From contig NZ_CP052860.1 in NCBI RefSeq assembly GCF_012935715.1, forward strand, positions 2,232,001-2,296,000: a stretch of 64,000 nt of DNA, in the 5' to 3' direction. The position numbers and the translations under genes are program-made. This document shows, one piece after another, positions 53,452 through 62,427 of this stretch. Positions within the stretch are counted from its first letter, which is position 1. The number at the start of each line of letters is the position of its first letter. Source of the stretch: Pseudomonas sp. ADAK13. GTDB lineage: Bacteria > Pseudomonadota > Gammaproteobacteria > Pseudomonadales > Pseudomonadaceae. A model generated the notes under the pieces. The model saw only the letters and a list, made by a program, of their open reading frames with translations, did not search any database and had not been told where the DNA came from.

Positions 53452-55362
53452 CTACAGCAAATGGGTGATGGCCCACCCTTGATCGGCCAATGCCGTTTTA
53501 CACTCGTCCGAAACCCGTTCTGCGTTGACTGCCAAGCATAGAAAGCTGGTAGGTCGCGACATACCGACATACAGGTTTCGAAATTGAGAAAGCTGAGTCT
53601 CAGGCATTTTCCCGGAGCGAGTGCCAATCCCAGCGATGATGGGCAATGCTAGCTCCAGGTCGAAGCGACGACTTGGATGGCCTAGTGACTCCATGACGAG
53701 GGTCGCCAGATGCGTTTCGCCTTTCATCGAGGCGAGGGTACCGATATGAATACCTAAGCTGCGACCATTTTTTTCGATAGAGCACATGGACCGGTGGGCT
53801 CCTTGAATAGCCATGGCCTCTGATCGCTCAAAAACCGGGAGCGCGGCGAATATCTGTGGCGTCATGTGATTAGGTAGCAACGGACGCAGTCTGACGTATA
53901 AAGAATTCACGATACGGATACGCCTAGCTTCATCCGCATCGCTCACGTTTGCCATGCACAGATCACGAATCAGTAGCCGGAAGGCTGAAACATCTCCATC
54001 AGCATCACGGAGTTTTCGAATTAGCTGATGATCGGTTTTTAAGCCTTCGACAATCTCTGCCTTGGCCGCGCGCAGTACCAGAAACAATGCTCTGCGGATC
54101 TCCTCAAATCTTAATGAAAATGATGCGTTTACAGCAGGCTTGGCTCCCCCGAGAAGCGCCCAGATTCGCACAAGCTTGAGTCCGGGTGATTGGTCGCCAC
54201 CCGAGGCCGGCCAGTAGTCTAAGAGGGTACGGCCTGCTAACTGTTTTATGGCATCTCCCTGTTTGCGAGCGCAAAGGGCTTTGACTTTTCCACTGGTCAG
54301 ATCGGTATCGCTGAACCGGTCTAGTACATGATCTCCAAAGGTCGAAATCACATCCTTTATTCGCCCTGTGCTGTAGACGATCAGCATGGACGCGTGGCGG
54401 TCTACGGCCTCTCCAGTAACAGCGGTACCTGCCAGCTGTGTTCTAGACACAGACTTAGCGATGTGGGGACCAAAGCGCTTGCTGGAGGAGATAGAAAGTA
54501 CGTCGCCTCGGGGGAAAGTCAGGTTTTCCGCGCCTTCCGAGCTTCCAAGGATTCGTTGGTTGATGTCGCCGAAGCGCTGAACGATAACGGTCTCATCGAA
54601 CATCAGTTTCAACAAACGCTCTTGCTCCCAGGACGTGTCCTGCATTTCGTCGATAAAGACGATAGGGAATCTTCGGGATAGCTGGGTACGAACCTTAGGG
54701 AAAAGGGTCAGCAAACGTTCTGCGTACGCGAACATGTCCGCGTGCCGGAAAACCCCTTCAGCAACGAGCTTTTCTTTGATACCGACGATTGCCGGAAGGG
54801 TTTTCGCGCCTGGTTTAGGGAGCGAGCCAAACTCGCTGGCGAGGTCCAGAGAGGCACCTTTGTACACCAGCCCCTCTAGCATGGGCGCCACGCTTGCATT
54901 ATTTTGCATATAAAGCTTCAAACCAAAGCTAGCTTGGGCTAACGCCAATGCTCGCCGAGCAAAGATATCGTTGTCGATCACATCGACAGTCATTCCATTG
55001 CTTCGCAGGTAGGGTAGAGCCAGAAACTGATTCACCATGGCGTGAATCGTCCCGATGAAGTGGGGATGCGAGAGCAGGCGACTCCCGTCATGGCTTGTAC
55101 CTAACCGGTGTTGAATCTCATCCCGTGCGACATTGGTATGACTGAGCACACAAACGCCCGCGCGAGTTGAGGTCCATTTGCGGCTCAGCATCAGGAGCTT
55201 CGCAGCTAGTACCGTGGTCTTGCCGCTGCCTGGTGCCGCGTTAATGTCTCGAGACTGGTTCTCCAGCAATACGGCACGCCGCTCTTGATCATCGAAGTTT
55301 AAGTCGGGTGTCAGTTCACTTAGAGCCGCAAGATCGGCAGCATCGATCACAGGAACTGTCAT
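53452..55362 (-). CDS. gajB: Gabija GajB-like UvrD/Rep-family helicase
   Basis: A 636-residue superfamily 1A helicase. Motif I is AAPGSGKTT (42-50), motif Ia VLSHTNVARDEI, motif II VFIDEMQDTSWEQE (DEMQDT at 238-243), motif III QRFGDINQRI, motif V IGTLASMKGETHLATLV, motif VI NLYVGMSRPTSFLCLAV. It overlaps the OLD-nuclease gene upstream by four bases (ATGA). The OLD-nuclease plus UvrD-helicase pair is the definition of Gabija, in which GajA cuts DNA and GajB regulates or senses. It is longer than the best-known GajB (about 490 residues). Confidence 0.82.
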   Translation of the reverse strand: MTVPVIDAADLAALSELTPDLNFDDQERRAVLLENQSRDINAAPGSGKTTVLAAKLLMLSRKWTSTRAGVCVLSHTNVARDEIQHRLGTSHDGSRLLSHPHFIGTIHAMVNQFLALPYLRSNGMTVDVIDNDIFARRALALAQASFGLKLYMQNNASVAPMLEGLVYKGASLDLASEFGSLPKPGAKTLPAIVGIKEKLVAEGVFRHADMFAYAERLLTLFPKVRTQLSRRFPIVFIDEMQDTSWEQERLLKLMFDETVIVQRFGDINQRILGSSEGAENLTFPRGDVLSISSSKRFGPHIAKSVSRTQLAGTAVTGEAVDRHASMLIVYSTGRIKDVISTFGDHVLDRFSDTDLTSGKVKALCARKQGDAIKQLAGRTLLDYWPASGGDQSPGLKLVRIWALLGGAKPAVNASFSLRFEEIRRALFLVLRAAKAEIVEGLKTDHQLIRKLRDADGDVSAFRLLIRDLCMANVSDADEARRIRIVNSLYVRLRPLLPNHMTPQIFAALPVFERSEAMAIQGAHRSMCSIEKNGRSLGIHIGTLASMKGETHLATLVMESLGHPSRRFDLELALPIIAGIGTRSGKMPETQLSQFRNLYVGMSRPTSFLCLAVNAERVSDECKTALADQGWAITHLL

Positions 55363-57281
55363 GGCTCAGCCCTACCAGTCAGATGCCGTAATGCCTGCTG
55401 TAGGTAAGGCGGCAGCTTGTTGAACAGCTCATCGCCTTTTCCATAGTCGCCTGTTGAGATCAGGTGAGCAGCGTATTGAGCGGTGATCGCTTTTGATGCC
55501 TCTTTTTCAACGAGCGGCTGGTAGATGAGTGACGCCAGTTCCACTGGCGAATGGCCGGCGTTCGAGAGTTCTTTCCAACGCTCGCCTGCCTCGAGAATGG
55601 TCTTCTTCTCATCGTCCTCCGTCAGCCGTTCACCCCTCGAATCTGCCTTCTTCGCCAGGTGAATTGCGTCATGCATCAACTGGGCACATCCATGAAGGGC
55701 GAGATCGAATTCCAGCGTCCAGTTGTTGGATACGCAGACAATTGTGCTGCCACCTTGGGCGCGGTCGACCTTCGCTTTGACTAGTACGTCGACTTCCTCT
55801 GGCGTGTAGTCTTTTTCGAATCGTTTACGGTTGTTCTTGGGAGGAGATATGTATGTGGCCTCATTGGGAACGATGTCACGATCCGTGATGCAGGCGACAG
55901 GAATGGGAATCGCCGAGCCATCAATCGGCTGTAGGATTCGCGCGTAGTGATAAAGCCCAACTCCGCCGACGTTAACGCAAGAAATGCCGTGTTCGTTGAA
56001 CGAGTATCCTGAAGCTGCAGCCAAAGCGGGCAGTAGCAACGCTTCTGCTGGCCCTTCCACGATCGCAACGCCCCGAGCGAAGAACAGATTCGCTTTGGTG
56101 GCATCGATAAAGCGCCTCAAAAACTCGTAATCGCTTTTTAGCAGTTTGGTCTTCCCGTGAGCCAGGCTGAATAGGTGGGCACGGTTTACCAAGGTCAGGC
56201 TTGCGATGTCCGCACCCGCCGCCAGAGATGGGCTGTGAGTAGTCATGATGATCTGAACAGCGCGGCTATCTGGCTCCGCTGCCTTGGAGGTGCGTTCGAG
56301 CAGCTGTTGAACGCGCTCCTGCAGTTGCGGATGGAGATGGGCCTCGGGTTCCTCGATCAGAAGCAATCCGAGTTCATCACCGTCCCGCAGCAGAACAAGC
56401 TCGGTCGCCATGAACAGAGCGTTGTTATAGCCGAGTCCGCGAATGCACCGCTCACCTGGGTCTATGGTGGAGGATGGCAGCAGCGCTAATTCGAAGCGCT
56501 CCAGAATGGGCTGCAGGCCCAGCTCCGGAGCGATCTGGATACGTGAGGACAGCGCATCGCCGGCGAACGCGAACTTGTTCAGGTAGTTGTCGTTGATGTC
56601 GTCCTGGACATCTCTGATGACCTGATGCCCGCCCAAGTGGTGCTGAGCAAACGCCATCAGCCCTACCAGGTTGCTGGGGACGGTAGCTGGGGCCGCTAGG
56701 TCGAAGTCATTTTGCTCTTGGCCATCAATGCGTTTATGGGCGCCCAAAATTTGAGACAGTCGAGACTGGCGACCAGGGCGCAACTCGGCTTCGGCATCTC
56801 GAAGGGGGCGCAAGTAGGTGGCCCGTATGAGCTCGCGAACCGCCGTGCCGATCTCTGGCCCCGTGCCGTTCGGGCCCGAGCAGGTGATTGCCTCGACCCG
56901 TCCACGCTTGTTGGCCTTCGGTGGTATCCAACGCGCATACACATGGACGATCAAGCTATGAGACCCGTCTGCTTCGTGGGTCATCCATTCGAGAACGGAA
57001 GCTTCTTGCGCGGGGTCCAGGTCCACAAGGGTAGCCTCGATGAACAGGGAGCGGGCTCGTGTTGTGCCCCTGATGTGAAAGTCAGTTTCGAAGAGGCGAA
57101 TGAACTCGTAGCTGGTTGTCCACAGAACGTAGCGGATCGCGTCGATTACAGAGGTTTTGCCGGAGTCGTTTTCCCCGACAAGGATGTTCAGTCCTGGGGC
57201 AAGCTCCCAATCAAGTGATGGGGCAACCGTACCGTCGCCAAACGCACGAAAATTTGACGCCCTTATCCGCTTCAAATGCAT
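55359..57281 (-). CDS. gajA: Gabija GajA-like OLD-family ATPase/TOPRIM nuclease
   Basis: A 640-residue OLD-family protein. The ABC-type ATPase has Walker A GENDSGKT (36-43), Walker B LLLIEEPEAHLHP (307-318) and H-loop TTHS (347-350). The C-terminal TOPRIM nuclease has Glu409 (IVEGPAEALLLPAL), the Asp467/Asp469 pair (CITDRDI) and WTLEFDLAL near 521. This is a class 2 OLD arrangement because a UvrD-like helicase gene follows directly. The ribosome-binding site GGAG lies about seven bases before the ATG. In Gabija it is a DNA endonuclease active when nucleotide levels fall during infection (known for the family). The pair is a plausible anti-phage cargo of the transposon. Confidence 0.85.
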   Translation of the reverse strand: MHLKRIRASNFRAFGDGTVAPSLDWELAPGLNILVGENDSGKTSVIDAIRYVLWTTSYEFIRLFETDFHIRGTTRARSLFIEATLVDLDPAQEASVLEWMTHEADGSHSLIVHVYARWIPPKANKRGRVEAITCSGPNGTGPEIGTAVRELIRATYLRPLRDAEAELRPGRQSRLSQILGAHKRIDGQEQNDFDLAAPATVPSNLVGLMAFAQHHLGGHQVIRDVQDDINDNYLNKFAFAGDALSSRIQIAPELGLQPILERFELALLPSSTIDPGERCIRGLGYNNALFMATELVLLRDGDELGLLLIEEPEAHLHPQLQERVQQLLERTSKAAEPDSRAVQIIMTTHSPSLAAGADIASLTLVNRAHLFSLAHGKTKLLKSDYEFLRRFIDATKANLFFARGVAIVEGPAEALLLPALAAASGYSFNEHGISCVNVGGVGLYHYARILQPIDGSAIPIPVACITDRDIVPNEATYISPPKNNRKRFEKDYTPEEVDVLVKAKVDRAQGGSTIVCVSNNWTLEFDLALHGCAQLMHDAIHLAKKADSRGERLTEDDEKKTILEAGERWKELSNAGHSPVELASLIYQPLVEKEASKAITAQYAAHLISTGDYGKGDELFNKLPPYLQQALRHLTGRAEP

Positions 57282-57998
57282 CTTGCTTCTCCGTCCTGTT
57301 GGAAAGCCTGTCCCAAATGGCGTAAGGCAGTCCGTGCGCTCTATTGGTGTGATTGGCTTTTATCACGGGAGAAAGCGGGTCGGAAGGGTAATTTAGTGGC
57401 TGGAAGCCATTAATGAGAGTGGAATGAGGACTCCATGAACATTTGGATGCTCATTCCATGAATACTTGGACACTCATTTCACGGCCACTTGGACAGTGAC
57501 TTTCCACTGATCCTATCCAAGCCAAAGCATTGCAGCCGGTCCCCGACGGAGTCAGTGAAGCAGCTAAGCGCGCTGAAAACATCAAGATATCCTCCTCAAC
57601 CTCACTCGGTTGACTAGCAATCTCACGCAGTTGAGAGGTTTTTACGGTACCGGACATGGCAAGGACGGCCAACATCGCGGGCTGCAGCCCAGGCATGCTC
57701 GGCTTGCGGTTGCCGCAGCAGTGGCATTTATCGATTTCGTATCGGAAACGCATCGATACCGAGAAGCTTCCGAGCCGCAGAGGTAAAGAGCTTGGCAGAT
57801 CAGTTGTTTGATAGACCCGATGGGCATAGCGTCAACCGGTTCGCTTCCAGCCAGACGCTTCTAGATACCCCTATCAACAAGCTGCGGGTTGGCGCCCTCT
57901 GGGCCGAGAAAAATTTAATGCGGTGTCCGAAATTAGTTGACCATTACAAGTCTTCTCGATTTCGGGTGTTGCGGAGCTTGCTTAATATTCGTCGAGAT
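57282..57998. repeat. Gene-poor spacer with 23-bp tandem IS21-like end repeats
   Basis: Three imperfect 23-24-bp units (CCATGAACATTTGGATGCTC..., CCATGAATACTTGGACACTC..., TCACGGCCACTTGGACAGTG...) run from 57433 to 57502. Multiple terminal repeats with ACTTGGACA cores are like the ends of IS21-family elements, but no istA/istB gene is present, so this looks like a scar. The rest of the spacer has only short unconvincing frames, for example a 100-codon minus frame at 57451-57753. Confidence 0.45.
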
Positions 57999-59255
57999 TT
58001 AGAAAATAATATCTGTTCCGCTGCATTGTATAAGTTCCTCGGCGATTTTTAAAAGTAATCGGACCTCATGTATTAGTATTTTCTCCTCTCCTGAAAATGG
58101 AGTAAATCGAGATTTTTCTCCCTCCTTGTTATGAACTAAAGCGTTCCGTATGCTATAAATTCTGTTGCTTGTGTTCGGGAAGATTTGATTGCTCGAAAGT
58201 CCGATGCAATAGGTCTTTCCAAAAATATCACGTTCTTTCGTATAGACGGCGCCTGTAGCGGCCTCGTATACCTCAATCCATTCCTTTAGGCCTTCCTCAC
58301 TTATATATTTTTCTAGTACCGTTTTTAACATGGTTTGCTCATTCATTTTCATATCAAATGTTCGGATCAGTCTTGCAAGTGACCTGAGCTTGGCAGGCTT
58401 GGTATGTGAGAAGTCAGGTAGCAGTAAGTGGTCTTTAATTTTTTTGTGCAAAATCGATTCGGATACTGAGGTGTAAAAGTATTCAACTATTTTATAGAGA
58501 GCTAAGTAGGATAGTATAGGACTTTCAGAACCTAGTGCCATTTGATAATACGCCACTAGATCGCTATTATAAATCTGAAGCGGGAATTGAACTTCTTCAG
58601 ATCGTTTTTTTAAGGAGAACATAAACGATCGCTCCCAAGATTTAAGGAACAAGAGACTTACGCCGTGCCCGTAAGAGACATTATAGAGTCCCGACTCCGC
58701 TATATTTTTTAGCTGGTCGACCTTTTTGCCAATAGCGTGATCCTTAGGAGTAGATACTTTTATTGATAGAAATTTATGAAATAAATCTCTCAGGTTCAAG
58801 TTTTGTCGGCCATATATGCCGCCGGCAGATGTTCGAGCTCGAATCGCTTCTAGAACATCCTTATCTAAGGTTTCTACGTCGAACAGGCTCAAGATGAAGT
58901 TTGATGACGCAGGGCTTATTTCTAATTCAAATTCCGATTGCTCATTCTGCAAGTATATACTTCTAAACTCGCGAGAAAACAAAAATGCGCTGGGCCCGCT
59001 CCCATGAATTTCAATAATATGTTCATAGTATCCTTCGTGATAAATACTAGTCCCGTAGAGCATAGGTCTTTTCTGCAAAAACTCTTTGTATAAGCTTATT
59101 TCTTCGGTTGTTATTATGACTGAGGAGCCTCGGAAGTTGAATCTGTAAGAGTTAATGTCTTCCGTGAGCTCAGCAGAGCTGATGCCAATACCGCGCAATA
59201 TCGACAGGGCTTCTGCTTTGTTCGTATTGTTAGTACTTATGTTTGTTTTATCCAT
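57999..59255 (-). CDS. HEPN-like protein with RNALVH motif, possible RNase
   Basis: A 418-residue protein. The N-terminal part (about 1-190) is of unknown fold. The C-terminal half is helical and ends in a HEPN-like unit: ALYKIVEYFYTSVSESILHK near 258-277, and the R-x4-H motif as Arg370-His375 in IRNALVHNKEG, the active-site pattern of HEPN ribonucleases. It has no obvious membrane segment. The DNA is strikingly AT-rich compared with its neighbours, suggesting a separate origin. HEPN RNases are common as toxins in abortive infection, so a stand-alone defence role is plausible; nothing shows what would trigger it. Confidence 0.7.
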   Translation of the reverse strand: MDKTNISTNNTNKAEALSILRGIGISSAELTEDINSYRFNFRGSSVIITTEEISLYKEFLQKRPMLYGTSIYHEGYYEHIIEIHGSGPSAFLFSREFRSIYLQNEQSEFELEISPASSNFILSLFDVETLDKDVLEAIRARTSAGGIYGRQNLNLRDLFHKFLSIKVSTPKDHAIGKKVDQLKNIAESGLYNVSYGHGVSLLFLKSWERSFMFSLKKRSEEVQFPLQIYNSDLVAYYQMALGSESPILSYLALYKIVEYFYTSVSESILHKKIKDHLLLPDFSHTKPAKLRSLARLIRTFDMKMNEQTMLKTVLEKYISEEGLKEWIEVYEAATGAVYTKERDIFGKTYCIGLSSNQIFPNTSNRIYSIRNALVHNKEGEKSRFTPFSGEEKILIHEVRLLLKIAEELIQCSGTDIIF

Positions 59256-59614
59256 TGTATTGTTCTATTTCACTAGTTTGGTGTTTTTTTACAAAAATTA
59301 GGTTGGCCAATTTGAATTGGGTTTTCTAAATTTTTCTTGTATTAAGGCTGTACGCCATCCTACTGGAGCAAGGGGCGCAATAGCAGATGGAGACTATTTT
59401 CGGCCGAGGTGCTTTTCAATGAACCCTCTAAGCATCCCACGAGTCAATCTCGGCTTTGCCCCTTCCCCAGCCATGTGGTCCGAGGCCTACTAGCCGGCGA
59501 TGATTGTAGCCGGACAACGACCGGCTTTCCGTAGCATAGCAGTCATCAGTAATGAGGTCCCACGGTGAAGGAAGGCCACGGGCCGCCCTTCAACAAGGGG
59601 ACCTAGTTAAAGAG
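59256..59614. other. Intergenic spacer without a clear gene
   Basis: About 360 bases between the helicase-nuclease stop and the HEPN start. The HEPN-proximal part is AT-rich and probably holds its promoter. I see no convincing frame, terminator or repeat. Confidence 0.4.
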
Positions 59615-62116
59615 TTAACCTTCTACGAATGGCATCAGATACTCAGTAAGCTTGTCCGCCCGTATTGGCGACCGTTCAATCAGTTGCTGGCAGTGGCTTT
59701 CAAGCTCAATGTCGGTGAGTTGGGACTCGCACAGTTCCCGCAGCAGCACCCGTGCATCTGCCACCATTGCTGTCAGGCGGTCGAGCGTCAACGCATAGCT
59801 ATCGTGAGCTACTGCGGCTACCGTTGCCTTATTGGTTGGATGAACGACAACTCGTACGCTGGTATATCCACCGTAGTTTTTGTCGAACCACTGCTGGGCA
59901 ACTAGTAGTTGGCCGTGCTCTTCTTTGGTCAGCGCATTTTTTTCCAGCTTGCGGCTCTTGGCTTCCAAGATAAGTGCCGTTTTTGTGGGGAGGAGCCATA
60001 GCACATCTGGACCTTCGCCACCGTCGTCATGGCGTTCTGTCGACACACCAATTAACTCACCAAGATCTGCCAACGCCTGCTCGAACTGATTGGCGGATGC
60101 ATTTGAATTGAGTTTCGAGACCACTTGCTCAAAGCGTTGAAGCAGACCACGGCGTATCCTGTATCCACGAAGTTGTGAAGCAATCGCAGCACCCTGCACA
60201 CCTGGAATTGGCAGCGGTCGATAAGGTGGGCTGATTCGCGGCCTCAAAAGGTTACGGTTTGAGGCGAATGCTGACCGCTGCAACTCGTCGCTGCGATCAT
60301 TTTGTCCCCAGTTGTTCGCGATACGGCCTGCCAGTTGGAAGAGCCAGCCACGTGTTTGTTCATCTGGTGCGTCCTGGCCATTTGCCGCTTGATCTAACTT
60401 TGCGATCGCTCTGTCGTGATATCCGTCGGCCCAATTGTTGAATGCCTTGCGCTCAGCAGCGGCCAGATCAAACCGCTTGGGATCGGGGGCATCTTGCGTG
60501 ACGTTCTCTGCAAGGGTAGCAGCGTGATACTCGACCCAGCCAACATCCCTGTTGATACTCAAAGCGATTGTATTGGTTAGATCATTGACATCCTTAACTT
60601 CTTTGCTGACTGTCGAACCTATTTCGAGTTGTGCACGAGTCGCGCTCGTGAGCAGCTTGAAGTTTGCATCTTTGGCGATCCAACCTGCTAAATCTGAGCC
60701 GAGAAGTAGTACTACGCAGTGGTCACCTGCTCCGCGAGCTCCGCGTCCAATGCCCTGCTCTATACGTTGTGCAAGCATACGGCTGATGGTTGCACCTCCA
60801 TACAGTGTGGCTGCTCGCAATAACTCATAGTCAGATGTGCCGGCCGGTAAACCTTCCATGACAAGAAGCCTGCACGAGTCTCCTGGCAGATCGATGCCAT
60901 CGTATCGATTTGCGAATACAACGGGACCGGAGGTTTTCCGTGATTGCAATTCCTCGATCTTTTTCTCCACCTGAACCGAGCCCTCTGAGAACGTTGCCAC
61001 GCTCTCCCAGGCCTTGGCTACATAATTCGAGTGCACAAGAACAACTGCGCCGAGGTTGTGATTTGCGACCTTCTGGAGTAAATCTTTCGCTACCAGGTGC
61101 GCGTTGAAATCGAACTTCATCAGGCTTGGAATTAAGATCATGCGTTCGCTGATGCCTGCGAGTGACCTTGACGTCAACGCGCTGTTGACGTGCCGTGGCT
61201 CGGCATCAAATGTACGCACTATTTCACTATCGTCCGCAATAGTGGCCGACATGTAGATGCGGCGAGGGGCATCCGCAAAGGTTGGGAAGCAGTTAACTAG
61301 CGGAAGCACAGTGGTAACTGTGAAAGCATTGCTGCTGATAAGCGCGTGACACAAGTGGAGATTGTCGCGCAATAGCGGCCAAGCGTAGGGGGTATCACCG
61401 CCGTCGTTGCGCAGTAGCCCGAGAACTGTATCGATCTGTTCGTGCCAAGCCCAATAAGGCACTTCGACTACGACATTACTTCTCCCCGAGACAGTGTCGT
61501 CGAAGGTCCCCAGTCGGTCTATTCCCTTAAATGCAGCTCGGAACAGCGTACAGAGGGCGTCGTACCTCTCTTTGTCATCCGCAGATGAAATTTCGAGGGT
61601 GAACGACTCGCGTACTACGGAAAACGCCACATGAGCATCATCTAGGATTACCGCTCCCGCTTTTACCGGCATTTTGCTGCCGCGGACTCCGAACTTACTG
61701 AAGCCATTGAACAGCGCTTTGTAAGAAGCCACCATTACTGCCTTGCCGTTTACGAAATCATCCGCCAAAGGCTGACCCGATACGTAAGGTACTGCGGCGA
61801 TACCAAGCGATTGCGCTTTTTCCAAAGTCTGCTTGACCAGCTGTTTAGTCGGTGCCAGATAGAGCACCGGCTCTTTGAGCTCGTTCAGTGTTGACTGTGC
61901 AATTAGCAGTCCAACCAGAGTCTTTCCGCCACCGGTATGCAGCTTAACTACCGTATCCCGCTCGTCTTTGCGCTTGAACCATGCCTCCAAAACCTCTGCC
62001 TGGCTGGTGTATAAATCGTTGATGCCTTGAGGTTTGGGTAGACGTCTAAAAATTTCCAGAGGATCAATCGGTGCGGGTCGCTGAGACTGTGACCGGAGTT
62101 TGTTGAAATCCACCAT
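59615..62116 (-). CDS. SF2 DEAD/DEAH-like helicase fused to a PD-(D/E)XK nuclease domain
   Basis: An 833-residue protein (the frame extends to 62188, but the ATG at 62116 follows a purine-rich AGAGAGAAACAAGG). SF2 helicase motif I is TGGGKT (61-66), Ia YLAPTKQLVKQ, II VILDDAHVA (DDAH, 159-162), III YMSATIADDS, VI RIEQGIGRGARGAG. A linker of about 200 residues follows, then a restriction-nuclease-like domain with Asp704 (GPDVLWLL), Glu718 and Lys720 (LILEAKSRK). Such helicase-nuclease fusions are typical of anti-phage systems, although I cannot assign this one to a named system. The DNA is less AT-rich than the HEPN gene next to it. Confidence 0.8.
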   Translation of the reverse strand: MVDFNKLRSQSQRPAPIDPLEIFRRLPKPQGINDLYTSQAEVLEAWFKRKDERDTVVKLHTGGGKTLVGLLIAQSTLNELKEPVLYLAPTKQLVKQTLEKAQSLGIAAVPYVSGQPLADDFVNGKAVMVASYKALFNGFSKFGVRGSKMPVKAGAVILDDAHVAFSVVRESFTLEISSADDKERYDALCTLFRAAFKGIDRLGTFDDTVSGRSNVVVEVPYWAWHEQIDTVLGLLRNDGGDTPYAWPLLRDNLHLCHALISSNAFTVTTVLPLVNCFPTFADAPRRIYMSATIADDSEIVRTFDAEPRHVNSALTSRSLAGISERMILIPSLMKFDFNAHLVAKDLLQKVANHNLGAVVLVHSNYVAKAWESVATFSEGSVQVEKKIEELQSRKTSGPVVFANRYDGIDLPGDSCRLLVMEGLPAGTSDYELLRAATLYGGATISRMLAQRIEQGIGRGARGAGDHCVVLLLGSDLAGWIAKDANFKLLTSATRAQLEIGSTVSKEVKDVNDLTNTIALSINRDVGWVEYHAATLAENVTQDAPDPKRFDLAAAERKAFNNWADGYHDRAIAKLDQAANGQDAPDEQTRGWLFQLAGRIANNWGQNDRSDELQRSAFASNRNLLRPRISPPYRPLPIPGVQGAAIASQLRGYRIRRGLLQRFEQVVSKLNSNASANQFEQALADLGELIGVSTERHDDGGEGPDVLWLLPTKTALILEAKSRKLEKNALTKEEHGQLLVAQQWFDKNYGGYTSVRVVVHPTNKATVAAVAHDSYALTLDRLTAMVADARVLLRELCESQLTDIELESHCQQLIERSPIRADKLTEYLMPFVEG

Positions 62117-62401
62117 CCTTGTTTCTCTCTCTGCCGTCATCGAGCTGCGAAGTAGATGATCGTATGGCCCTTCTGAGATTTGGAGCAACTGGTGAGTGAG
62201 CTAAATTGTTTCAGCAACGAGCCAAGAAACTGGCCGTCGCAGTCTCAGTCGTTTCGCGCGTCCACCATCTGCAGAACACGTTGAGGTTAGGTGATCGGCA
62301 CTTTGAACGCGTGCCATGAATGAAAAGTGATTTATATCAATTGGTTATAATTCGGAAGCAGTTTGATTTTGGTTGGCTGGCAATCTGCTTTTCGTACCAT
62401 T

Positions 62402-62427
62402 GCGACAGTTTTGGGGGGGTAAGTGCA
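62402..62427. repeat. Proposed left end of the Tn7-like element
   Basis: Read on the minus strand, this 26-base site starts TGCACTTA and ends AAAACTGTCGC. Set against the right end (42488-42513, TGGATTTA ... AAAACTGTCGC) it matches at 17 of 26 positions: 6 of 8 at the tip and all 11 of the core, at the same distance from the tip. A weaker box-like CAGTTTGATTT lies 47 bases further in (62359-62369). No target duplication was found. The region 62117-62736 has no convincing gene. Confidence 0.55.

Larger units (their letters stand above)
42488..62427. mobile_element. Tn7-like transposon with defence cargo, about 19.9 kb
   Basis: The element carries tnsA, tnsB and tnsC with intact catalytic motifs, a TnsD-like protein, a second TniQ protein, and cargo that includes a Gabija system, a HEPN protein and a helicase-nuclease. 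The right boundary is set by TnsB-box-like repeats beginning 24 bases after glmS. The left boundary (62427) is a proposal: an inverted copy of the right tip and core, described separately. No matching 5-bp target duplication was seen (AAACC before 42488, GCCTT after 62427), so the left limit could also lie beyond the window. Base composition within is lower in GC than the core genes. No tnsE and no cas genes or CRISPR array are visible. Confidence 0.8.

Noticed and set aside
53452..57281. Reading the OLD/helicase pair as PARIS or a RecBCD-like repair pair
   Set aside because: PARIS has the ATPase and the TOPRIM protein as separate small genes. Here the TOPRIM domain is fused to the ATPase and the partner is a UvrD-like helicase, which fits Gabija. 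No RecB-type nuclease domain is present in the helicase.
57451..57753. A 100-codon minus-strand frame rich in Cys and Ser
   Set aside because: It overlaps the 23-bp tandem repeats, no ribosome-binding site was found, and no domain is recognisable. It is more likely part of an IS scar.
62222..62260. GTCGCAGTCTCAGTCG as a further TnsB-like box near the left end
   Set aside because: It shares only GTCGCAG with the right end and lacks the AAAACT part, so it was not counted.
42465..62427. A CRISPR-associated (CAST) transposon
   Set aside because: No Cas proteins and no repeat-spacer array were seen between the ends. The two TniQ proteins alone are not evidence for RNA guidance.
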